From NCBI GenBank assembly GCA_012840625.1, contig DUSB01000162.1, positions 1 through 13,587 of the forward strand: DNA of 13,587 nt, read 5' to 3'. Origin of the DNA: Syntrophomonadaceae bacterium. Its GTDB lineage: Bacteria; Bacillota; Syntrophomonadia; Syntrophomonadales; Syntrophomonadaceae. The position numbers and the translations under genes were made by a program. The notes under the pieces were generated by a model. The model was not told the DNA's origin and made no database searches. It saw only the letters and a program-made list of their open reading frames with translations. Shown here piece after piece: positions 5,777-12,308 of this stretch (the first letter of the stretch is position 1; each line of letters begins with the position of its first letter).

Positions 5777-6535
5777 ATGAGCAGACCTTCTAATCGGAAC
5801 AATAATGAGATGCGTTTAGTAAAAATGACCCCGGGCTTTACCAGGACCCCGGATGGATCTGTACTGATAGAGGCCGGTGGTACGATCGTGCTTTGTACAG
5901 CTATGGTTGAAGATAGGGTGCCTCCCTTTTTAAAAGGGTCTGGTCAGGGATGGATTACATCAGAATATTCCCTTTTACCAGCTTCTACGGAAACCAGGAC
6001 CCAGCGCGAGGCAAGCCGGGGAAAAATAAGCGGCCGCACTTCGGAAATTCAACGATTAATAGGTCGTTCCTTACGTGCGGTAGTAGAGCTGGAAAAGCTG
6101 GGGGAAAGAACGATCTGGGTGGATTGTGACGTTTTGCAGGCTGACGGAGGAACCAGAACGGCTTCTATTACTGGCAGCTTTGTCGCCCTGTGCCTGGCGC
6201 TACAGAAGCTGCAGCAGAGTGGAACCCTGGATTCCTGGCCGGTTAGAGATTATGTTGCTGCCATCAGCGTGGGCATCGTAGATGGGGAGAAGATCCTGGA
6301 TCTGGAATACATAGAGGATTCCCAGGCCGATGTTGATATGAATGTTGTTATGACTGGAAGCGGAGAGTTTATAGAAATTCAGGGAACCGCAGAAGGTAAC
6401 CCCTTTGATCGCCAGGAATTGGATGAACTTCTCGCCCTGGCGGAAAAGGGGATAGAAGAATTAATTGTATTGCAAAAACAAATAGTAGGGGAAGGGTGGA
6501 TTCATGAGCAGGCGTCTGCTGATAGCGACTCGTAA
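5777..6535 (+). CDS. rph: Ribonuclease PH
   Basis: Phosphate-dependent 3'-5' exoribonuclease that trims tRNA 3' tails, releasing nucleoside diphosphates; forms a cytosolic hexameric ring. AAGGTGGAG lies 5 nt upstream of the ATG. The 252 residues cover one complete RNase PH fold: a conserved NNEMR start, ITSEYSLLPAS, the RTSEIQRLIGRSLR segment, the phosphate-binding GGTRTAS (124-130), and the acidic active-site region DVDMNVV (185-191). The length is normal. The last 32 nt overlap the start of rdgB in another frame, so the two are translationally coupled; rph-rdgB pairing is widespread in Firmicutes. Confidence 0.96.
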   Translation: MSRPSNRNNNEMRLVKMTPGFTRTPDGSVLIEAGGTIVLCTAMVEDRVPPFLKGSGQGWITSEYSLLPASTETRTQREASRGKISGRTSEIQRLIGRSLRAVVELEKLGERTIWVDCDVLQADGGTRTASITGSFVALCLALQKLQQSGTLDSWPVRDYVAAISVGIVDGEKILDLEYIEDSQADVDMNVVMTGSGEFIEIQGTAEGNPFDRQELDELLALAEKGIEELIVLQKQIVGEGWIHEQASADSDS

Positions 6536-7115
6536 CCAGCATAAATTACAGGAAATACAAAAAATTTTACATGATTACCCGGTACAACTGATAAGTCTGA
6601 ACGATATACCACCACTGCCAGAGGTTGTGGAAGATGGAGAGAGCTTTGCAGAAAATGCGGTAAAGAAAGCCCTTGAAAATGCCCGCTTAAGTGGGGAACT
6701 AACCCTGGCGGATGATTCAGGTTTAATGGTGGATGCCCTGCAGGGAGCACCAGGTGTCTATTCCGCACGTTATTCCGGACCTGATGCCAGCGATGAGAGT
6801 AATAACCAGAAGTTATTAAGAGAACTAAAAAATATTCCCCTGGAAGAGCGGGGAGCTCAGTTTGTTTGTGTAATAGCGGCTGCAGATCCTCAAGGGAAGG
6901 TGCGTACTGTTCAGGGTATCTGCCGGGGGCATATTACCTACCAGCCCTGTGGTGAGGGCGGCTTTGGCTATGATCCCCTGTTTATCCCGGAGGGGTATTC
7001 CTGTACCTTTGCAGAACTAATCCCTGAAGAAAAGAATGCCATCAGCCATCGGGGCAGAGCCCTGCGGCAGATTCAAACCTTGCTGGCAGAATGGATACCG
7101 CTGGAGCTGAAATAA
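6504..7115 (+). CDS. rdgB: XTP/dITP diphosphatase (Ham1/RdgB, non-canonical purine NTP pyrophosphatase)
   Basis: Hydrolyses ITP, dITP and XTP to monophosphates plus PPi, keeping deaminated purines out of RNA and DNA. The ATG at 6504 has AAGGGTGG 5-7 nt upstream and gives the typical N-terminus, with TRNQHK (9-14) as the nucleotide-binding T-x-N-x-x-K motif. Further family motifs are LADDSGL (68-74) with the metal-binding acidic pair, APGVYSARYSG, GFGYDPLF (153-160) and SHRGRAL (181-187). The 203 residues are full length. Its 5' end overlaps rph by 32 nt, and its stop overlaps the next start by one base (TAATG), so the three genes form one operon. Confidence 0.96.
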   Translation: MSRRLLIATRNQHKLQEIQKILHDYPVQLISLNDIPPLPEVVEDGESFAENAVKKALENARLSGELTLADDSGLMVDALQGAPGVYSARYSGPDASDESNNQKLLRELKNIPLEERGAQFVCVIAAADPQGKVRTVQGICRGHITYQPCGEGGFGYDPLFIPEGYSCTFAELIPEEKNAISHRGRALRQIQTLLAEWIPLELK

Positions 7116-7591
7116 TGCAGATAGGAATCGTATCTGATACTCATGGTGCAGCGGATTTGCTGCTTCCATATCTTGAGCGGCAGGGCATTGAACATCTTTT
7201 CTTTGCCGGGGACTTTTATCAGGATGGGGAATACCTAGCTAATAAGCTGCATGTTTCCTGGGATGGAGTAGCGGGGAATTGTGATTTCGGATCTGAATCT
7301 GTCCGGGAGAAACTGATGAAGTATCAGGGGCATAGAATACTTCTTACCCATGGTCATAAGTATGGGGTAAAAAGAGATATGCAGCGCTTGCTTTACCGTG
7401 CACAGGAGCTGCAGGCTAATCTGGTTGTGTTTGGGCATACCCATGTACCCCTGTGTGAGCAGAGGGAGGGAATCTGGTTTATCAATCCAGGCAGTCCCGT
7501 TTATCCGCGTCTGGCAGGGCATGAATCCTTTGCGGTACTGCAGCTGGAAAAAAACAGTTTGGCCGCATCGATTGTATATCTATATCCCTGA
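7115..7591 (+). CDS. YfcE/MJ0936-family metallophosphoesterase
   Basis: The start is the ATG at 7115, inside the TAATG junction with rdgB, with GGAG (7103-7106) 8 nt upstream; the product has 158 residues. All five calcineurin-like phosphodiesterase motifs are visible: D8-x-H10 in SDTHG, GD (Asp33), GNCD (Asn55), THGH (His79, His81) and GHTH (His108, His110), plus the family ending INPGSPVYPR. These bind a dinuclear metal centre. Relatives hydrolyse phosphodiesters such as bis-pNPP in vitro, but the cellular substrate is not known. It commonly follows rph-rdgB in clostridia, so a nucleotide or RNA-processing role is plausible. No terminator follows it; read-through would enter the glycine riboswitch. 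Confidence 0.92.
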   Translation: MQIGIVSDTHGAADLLLPYLERQGIEHLFFAGDFYQDGEYLANKLHVSWDGVAGNCDFGSESVREKLMKYQGHRILLTHGHKYGVKRDMQRLLYRAQELQANLVVFGHTHVPLCEQREGIWFINPGSPVYPRLAGHESFAVLQLEKNSLAASIVYLYP

Positions 7592-7625
7592 ATCTAAAAG
7601 TCAACGGAAAATTATGCAAATCCTC

Positions 7626-7654
7626 TTGCAATAGATGATCTTGATTTGTATAAT
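7626..7654 (+). promoter_or_regulatory. Promoter of the gcv operon
   Basis: A TTGCAA -35 (7626-7631, four of six matches) is separated by exactly 17 nt from a perfect TATAAT -10 (7649-7654). Transcription should begin at about 7661, some 30 nt before the glycine aptamer. This is the best-formed promoter in the window. Confidence 0.75.
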
Positions 7655-7690
7655 CATGTCGGACAGATTAAAAATATGATTTCGGATGAA

Positions 7691-7782
7691 GGACTTGGGG
7701 GAGAATAGCTTTTATAGCCGAAGGACAGGCAGTCTGTCACAGAGTAAACAGGTGACGGCACTTTCAGGCTAGCTAACTAGTC
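7691..7782 (+). promoter_or_regulatory. Glycine riboswitch, single aptamer
   Basis: The leader contains the conserved blocks of the gcvT-type glycine aptamer in order: GGGGGAGA (7697-7704), AGCCGAAGGACA (7716-7727) and ACTTTCAGGC (7760-7769). P1 can form between GACT (7692-7695) and AGTC (7779-7782); P3 is CTGTCAC/GTGACGG (7734-7740 / 7752-7758) with a G-T pair. Only one aptamer is present: no second set of blocks occurs between the promoter and 7691 or between 7783 and the terminator. The element sits directly ahead of an intrinsic terminator and the glycine cleavage operon, so the expected logic is that glycine binding prevents termination and turns the operon on. Confidence 0.88.
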
Positions 7783-7804
7783 GGGATGATTCCTGGGCAG
7801 ACTA
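7778..7804 (+). promoter_or_regulatory. Hairpin overlapping riboswitch P1 ('ghost aptamer'-like linker)
   Basis: TAGTC (7778-7782) pairs with GACTA (7800-7804), enclosing GGGA (7783-7786) with TTCC (7790-7793). The AGTC is the same segment that closes P1 of the aptamer, so the two helices exclude each other. TTCCT (7790-7794) could also pair with AGGAA (7813-7817) in the 5' arm of the terminator as an antiterminator. Confidence 0.45.
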
Positions 7805-7806
7805 AT

Positions 7807-7842
7807 ACAGGGAGGAAAATAATCGTTTTCTTCCCTGTTTTT
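7807..7842 (+). terminator. Riboswitch-controlled intrinsic terminator
   Basis: ACAGGGAGGAAAA (7807-7819) pairs with TTTTCTTCCCTGT (7826-7838) over 13 positions with a single G-T pair, loop TAATCG, followed by T-rich sequence. It lies 25 nt after the aptamer and about 150 nt before gcvT, so it must be bypassed for operon expression unless another promoter exists. Confidence 0.92.
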
Positions 7843-7993
7843 GTTTACTTTTATAGTTCTGCAATTAGATGCGGTATTTATGCATAGATGTAGAAATCAA
7901 GGGTACGCTGGATATGAAAGAAATTAATCTTGATGTCTATCCCCAACTGCTATAGATTTGGTATATTTGATGATGACAAGGAGGGATTGGTCA

Positions 7994-9091
7994 GTGGAAT
8001 TGAAACAAACGCCGTTGTATGAAAAACACCTGGAAGCAGGCGGAAAAATGGTTGATTTTGGAGGCTGGGAATTACCCGTACAGTTTCAGGGTATTTTCAA
8101 AGAACATGAAATGGTTCGTACCCGTGCTGGTCTTTTTGATGTTTCCCATATGGGCGAGATAGAGGTAAAAGGAGAAAAGGCCCAGAGTTTTATTCAGTAC
8201 CTGATGACCAATGATATTGAAAAAGCCAGAGCAAAACAGGTGCAGTATACTTTAATGTGTAATGAAAATGGAGGTATCCTTGATGATCTCCTGGTCTATA
8301 AATATTCCACCGAGCATTATTTGCTGGTTGTAAATGCTGCCAATACAGACAAAGACTATGCATGGATCAAAAAGCATGCTCCTGATGATCTGCAGGTGGA
8401 AGATGTTTCTTCCCATTATGCGCAACTGGCTCTGCAGGGACCCAGGGCGCAGGATATTTTGCAGCAATTATGCAGTATAGATCTGCAGGAAATAAAGTTT
8501 TTTTATTTTCATCCAGAGGTTAAGATTAATGGTTATCCCTGTATGGTTTCCAGAACAGGATATACCGGAGAAGATGGCTTTGAAATTTACCTATCTCCCC
8601 AGGATGCACCCCGGGTATGGGATGCAATCTTAAAGGCGGGTGGCGAGGATGTATGTCCGGTGGGTCTGGGTGCTCGTGATACCCTGCGTCTGGAAGCCAA
8701 GCTGCCCTTATACGGACAGGAAATGAATGAAGATATCACCCCTTATGAAGCTGGATTGGGCTTCTTTGTCAAACTTGATAGCCATGATTTTATTGGGCGG
8801 CAGGCGCTACAAAAACAGAAAAAAGAAGGACCAGAGCGCAAACAGGTCGAATTTGTAATGATTGGTAAAGGTATACCGCGCTCGACTTATGAAATCGAAA
8901 AAAACGGAAAAACCATTGGTTATGTTACCAGTGGACTTCATGCACCCACGTTAAAGCAGAATATTGGGCTGGCGCTTATCGATCAGCAATATGCCAATCC
9001 AGGTGAGACCTTTGATGTTCTTATTCGCAACAAAGCTGTAAAAGCTCAGGTGGCAAAGGATATTTTTTATAAGAAAAAAACCCGTAAATAA
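7994..9091 (+). CDS. gcvT: Glycine cleavage system T protein (aminomethyltransferase)
   Basis: Moves the aminomethyl carbon from the lipoyl arm of H protein to tetrahydrofolate, giving 5,10-methylene-THF and ammonia. I place the start at GTG 7994: AAGGAGGGA (7978-7986) is 7 nt upstream and MELKQTPLYEKH is the normal N-terminus. The in-frame ATGs at 7970 and 7973 lie before that ribosome site and have none of their own. The product has 365 residues, the usual length. Family motifs are FDVSHMGE, the Asp97-Asp98 pair in GGILDDLLVY (region of the folate-contacting Asp101 of E. coli GcvT), NAANTDKD, SRTGYTGEDGFEIY, and GLGARDTLRLEA followed by YGQEM. It is the first gene behind the glycine riboswitch. 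Confidence 0.96.
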   Translation: MELKQTPLYEKHLEAGGKMVDFGGWELPVQFQGIFKEHEMVRTRAGLFDVSHMGEIEVKGEKAQSFIQYLMTNDIEKARAKQVQYTLMCNENGGILDDLLVYKYSTEHYLLVVNAANTDKDYAWIKKHAPDDLQVEDVSSHYAQLALQGPRAQDILQQLCSIDLQEIKFFYFHPEVKINGYPCMVSRTGYTGEDGFEIYLSPQDAPRVWDAILKAGGEDVCPVGLGARDTLRLEAKLPLYGQEMNEDITPYEAGLGFFVKLDSHDFIGRQALQKQKKEGPERKQVEFVMIGKGIPRSTYEIEKNGKTIGYVTSGLHAPTLKQNIGLALIDQQYANPGETFDVLIRNKAVKAQVAKDIFYKKKTRK

Positions 9092-9116
9092 TAATGATTA
9101 TCTGGAGGGATACAAT

Positions 9117-9509
9117 ATGGATATTAGAAAAGATTTACTGTATTCAGATCAGCATGAATGGGTACGTATAGAAGATGATAAGGCCTTTATCGGCATTACT
9201 GATTATGCTCAAGAAAACCTGGGAGATATTGTTTTTGTTGAAATGCCTGAGGTAGATCGTGAAGTAGAGGCGGAGGAAGCTGTAGGAGTTATTGAATCGG
9301 TAAAAGCAGTGGCTGATCTGTTCAGTCCTGTATCAGGAACGATTGTGGAAATAAACGAGGAACTGGAAGATGCTCCCCAGCTCTTGAATGAAGAGCCTTA
9401 TGAGCAGCATATTTTAGTTGTCAGCATGTCTGAACTGGGAGAAGCGGACGATTTGATGAATGCTGATGATTATGCGCGCTTTTGTGAGGAAGAAGAACAA
9501 AGGGGGTAA
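9117..9509 (+). CDS. gcvH: Glycine cleavage system H protein (lipoyl carrier)
   Basis: Carries the lipoate that shuttles the aminomethyl group between P, T and L proteins. GGAGGGA (9104-9110) lies 6 nt before the ATG. The 130 residues contain HEWVRIED near the start, the hallmark IGITDYAQE and LGDIVFVEMP, and the lipoylation site ESVKA with Lys63. The acidic C-terminus is normal for the family. The gap to gcvT is 25 nt, and the stop lies 4 nt before gcvPA. No lipoate ligase or lipoyl synthase gene is in the window. Confidence 0.97.
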   Translation: MDIRKDLLYSDQHEWVRIEDDKAFIGITDYAQENLGDIVFVEMPEVDREVEAEEAVGVIESVKAVADLFSPVSGTIVEINEELEDAPQLLNEEPYEQHILVVSMSELGEADDLMNADDYARFCEEEEQRG

Positions 9510-9513
9510 TCAT

Positions 9514-10833
9514 ATGCGTTTTACTCCTCACTCCCAGGCAGAAATTACCAGCATGCTGCAGGATATAGGATTGAACAGTCTGGATGAACTTTTTTCTGAT
9601 ATACCGGAACCATTAAAACTAAAAAAAGAACTAAATTTAGGTCAGGGTATGTCCGAGATGTCACTGCGCAGGCATATGACGGATCTATCCAGTAAAAACA
9701 TCCATACTGGACAGTATCCCTGCTTTTTAGGAGCGGGAGCCTATGATCACTATATACCTGCAGCCATGGAGGAGCTCTTATCACGCAGTGAATTTTATAC
9801 CGCTTATACCCCCTATCAAGCTGAAATCAGTCAGGGGATTCTGCAATCAATTTTTGAATATCAGACCATGATCTGCGAATTAACCGGGATGGAAGTTTCC
9901 AATGCTTCTTTATATGACGGAGCTACTGCGCTGGCAGAAGCTTGTAAAATGGCATGTGAAGCAACGCGTAGAAACCAGATTATTCTGTCAGCTACGCTTC
10001 ATCCCTCCTATCAAGCGGTGGTTAAAACCTACGCCATGTCTGGAAAGATGGATATTATCATTGCGCCTGAACACGATGGGGTTCTCGATTTAGAGCAGAT
10101 CCTGGCCATGATAAATAAACAGACTGCTGCGGTGGTCGTGCAGCAGCCCAATTTTTATGGGCTTATAGAAGAGTTGGAGGCATTGGAAAAGGCTGTGCAT
10201 GCTGTAAACGGTATGTTGATCATGAGTGTTAATCCGGTTTCACTGGCATTGTTGCGCTCACCCGGTGAATGGGGGGCCGATATTGCGGTAGGAGAAGGTC
10301 AACCCCTGGGTAATCCTTTGAATTTTGGCGGACCGTATTTGGGTTTTATGGCCTGTATGAAGAAAAACATACGCAGGTTACCGGGGCGTATTGTAGGTCA
10401 ATCAGTGGATACTAACGGTAAAAGAGCTTTTGTTCTAACCTTACAAGCCCGTGAACAGCATATCCGTAGAGAAAGAGCGAATTCTAATGTCTGTTCCAAT
10501 CAAGCTTTAAACGCCCTGGCAGCCAGTATGTATTTAAGCCTGGTAGGCAAAAAGGGATTAAAAGATATAGCTTTGCGCTGCCACCACCTGGCCTGTTATG
10601 CCCGGGATGCTTTTAGCAGGCAGGGGATACAGCTCAAACATGAACAGCCTTTTTTTATGGAATTTGCGGTTAAGGTTGCTGATCCCCCCCAGGTAAATCG
10701 TAAACTTTTAGAAGAGGGGATTATCGGTGGTTATGAACTAGAGGACGCCCTCCTGTTTGCTTTTACTGAGAAGCGAAGCAGGTCAGAGATTGATCAACTG
10801 GTTACAAGCGTAGGGAGGATCAATAATGAGTAA
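9514..10833 (+). CDS. gcvPA: Glycine dehydrogenase (decarboxylating) subunit 1
   Basis: The N-terminal half of P protein, encoded separately as in most Firmicutes, archaea and thermophiles; it forms an alpha2beta2 enzyme with GcvPB that decarboxylates glycine onto the H-protein lipoyl arm. I start it at ATG 9514 (AAAGGGGG at 9499-9506, spacing 7) because MRFTPHSQAEITSML is the family N-terminus; the upstream ATGs in this frame lie inside gcvH. The 439 residues are full length. Characteristic segments are FLGAGAYDHYIPA, TPYQAEISQG, ASLYDGATALAEA and the Asn-Phe-Gly-Gly-Pro region. It has no PLP lysine, as expected. It overlaps gcvPB by 8 nt. Confidence 0.96.
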   Translation: MRFTPHSQAEITSMLQDIGLNSLDELFSDIPEPLKLKKELNLGQGMSEMSLRRHMTDLSSKNIHTGQYPCFLGAGAYDHYIPAAMEELLSRSEFYTAYTPYQAEISQGILQSIFEYQTMICELTGMEVSNASLYDGATALAEACKMACEATRRNQIILSATLHPSYQAVVKTYAMSGKMDIIIAPEHDGVLDLEQILAMINKQTAAVVVQQPNFYGLIEELEALEKAVHAVNGMLIMSVNPVSLALLRSPGEWGADIAVGEGQPLGNPLNFGGPYLGFMACMKKNIRRLPGRIVGQSVDTNGKRAFVLTLQAREQHIRRERANSNVCSNQALNALAASMYLSLVGKKGLKDIALRCHHLACYARDAFSRQGIQLKHEQPFFMEFAVKVADPPQVNRKLLEEGIIGGYELEDALLFAFTEKRSRSEIDQLVTSVGRINNE

Positions 10834-12271
10834 ATTATTATTTGAAAAAAATGTCCCGGGAAGTAATGCTTTTAGTTTACCCCCCTGCGATGTTCCGGAA
10901 CAGGATATAGCTATACCAGCAAAATTTTTGCGGCAAACAGAGATGGCTTTACCAGAACTAAGTGAAGTCGAAGTCGTAAGACATTATATGGCTCTATCTC
11001 ACCAGGCCTATGGGGTTGATGATGGTTTATATCCACTGGGTTCCTGTACCATGAAATACAACCCTAAAATAAATGAATGGGCGGTCCGGTTACCAGGATG
11101 GTCCTGCCTTCATCCCCTGCAGGCTCCAGAAACGGTGCAGGGAGCGCTGGAATTGATGTATGAAACCGAGCGTATGCTCTGTGAAATTGGGGGCATGGAT
11201 GCCTTTACTTTACAGCCAGCGGCTGGTGCTCACGGAGAAATGACCGGGGTCATGATCATCAAGGCTTATCACCAGCACCGTAAAGATGAGCGGCGTAAAA
11301 AAATATTAGTTCCTGATTCTGCTCACGGAACCAACCCGGCTACGGCTCATGTGATGGGTTATCAGGTGGTGGAAGTGAAATCCAATCATCGCGGGTTAGT
11401 AGATCTGGATGATTTGCAGGCTAAAATGAATGATGAAGTGGCTGGTTTGATGTTAACCAACCCTAATACATTGGGCTTGTTTGAAGAGGATATTGAAGAT
11501 ATTGCCCGCATTGTTCATGAGGATGGAGGTTTACTGTATTATGATGGTGCCAACTTGAATGCTATTATGGGAGTAGCCAGACCGGGTGATATGGGATTTG
11601 ATGTGGTTCATTATAACCTGCATAAGACTTTTTCTACTCCCCATGGAGGCGGTGGACCGGGTTCCGGACCGGTAGGAGTCAAGTCTTTTTTAAGCGATTT
11701 TCTACCCCAACCGGTGCTAATAAAAGAAAAAGATGGATATCGCCTGGATGAAGACCGTCCCCTGGCCATTGGGAAAATCCACAGTTTTTACGGCAATTTT
11801 GCTGTGGTGGTAAAAGCTTATGCATATATTAAGGCCCTGGGGAGTGCGGGTATTCGCGAAGCCTGTCAGTATGCAGTTCTTAATGCTAATTATCTGCGTT
11901 GTAAGCTTAAAGATTACTATGAAATTCCCTATGATCGCTTATGCAAGCATGAGTTTGTGGCTACAGGACGCTGGCAGATGGAAGATAATGGGGTCAGTAC
12001 ACTGGATATTGCTAAACGCTTGATTGATTTTGGCTATCATCCGCCTACGGTTTACTTTCCTTTGATCATCAAAGAAGCGATGATGCTGGAACCGACCGAG
12101 ACAGAAAGCAAACAGCGTTTGGATGATTTTATAGCTGTTATGCAGGAGATAGCCCGTGAAGCGCGAGAAGAACCTCGGCAGGTATTAGAAGCCCCTCATA
12201 ACACTCCAGTACTGCGGGTTGATGAAGTGCAGGCGGCTAGAAACCCGGTGGTTCGATATGATAAATCATAG
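10826..12271 (+). CDS. gcvPB: Glycine dehydrogenase (decarboxylating) subunit 2, PLP subunit
   Basis: The C-terminal half of P protein, carrying the pyridoxal phosphate. The ATG overlaps the gcvPA stop (ATGAGTAA), and AGGGAGG (10812-10818) is 7 nt upstream, so translation is coupled and gives equal subunit amounts. The 481 residues show the family landmarks: LYPLGSCTMKYNP, LQPAAGAHGE, DSAHGTNPA, the PLP Schiff-base Lys267 in NLHKTFSTPH, and the following glycine-rich GGGGPGSGP loop. Length and motif order are normal. The next gene starts 37 nt later. Confidence 0.97.
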   Translation: MSKLLFEKNVPGSNAFSLPPCDVPEQDIAIPAKFLRQTEMALPELSEVEVVRHYMALSHQAYGVDDGLYPLGSCTMKYNPKINEWAVRLPGWSCLHPLQAPETVQGALELMYETERMLCEIGGMDAFTLQPAAGAHGEMTGVMIIKAYHQHRKDERRKKILVPDSAHGTNPATAHVMGYQVVEVKSNHRGLVDLDDLQAKMNDEVAGLMLTNPNTLGLFEEDIEDIARIVHEDGGLLYYDGANLNAIMGVARPGDMGFDVVHYNLHKTFSTPHGGGGPGSGPVGVKSFLSDFLPQPVLIKEKDGYRLDEDRPLAIGKIHSFYGNFAVVVKAYAYIKALGSAGIREACQYAVLNANYLRCKLKDYYEIPYDRLCKHEFVATGRWQMEDNGVSTLDIAKRLIDFGYHPPTVYFPLIIKEAMMLEPTETESKQRLDDFIAVMQEIAREAREEPRQVLEAPHNTPVLRVDEVQAARNPVVRYDKS

Positions 12272-12308
12272 TAGTATATTTATTTAAACTAAACTGGGAG
12301 GAACTTGG

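Larger units (their letters stand above)
7592..7993 (+). other. 402-nt gcv leader region
   Basis: Besides the promoter, riboswitch and terminator, the 151 nt from 7843 to 7993 hold no recognised gene or further switch. A 13-codon mini-ORF (ATG 7914, stop 7953-7955) follows AAGGGT at 9 nt spacing and ends 38 nt before the gcvT start. A 35-codon open frame at about 7599-7706 overlaps the promoter and aptamer and is taken as chance. Confidence 0.6.

Noticed and set aside
7599..7706. 35-codon open frame upstream of the riboswitch
   Set aside because: It spans the gcv promoter and runs into conserved aptamer bases, has no ribosome site, and is short enough to be chance.
7958..7993. Longer N-terminus for GcvT starting before the GTG
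   Set aside because: The extra residues include the strong ribosome site AAGGAGGGA that serves the GTG at 7994, and the shorter form has the usual T-protein N-terminus.
9460..9513. GcvPA start inside gcvH
   Set aside because: An in-frame ATG exists, but AAAGGGGG at 9499-9506 and the family N-terminus select ATG 9514.
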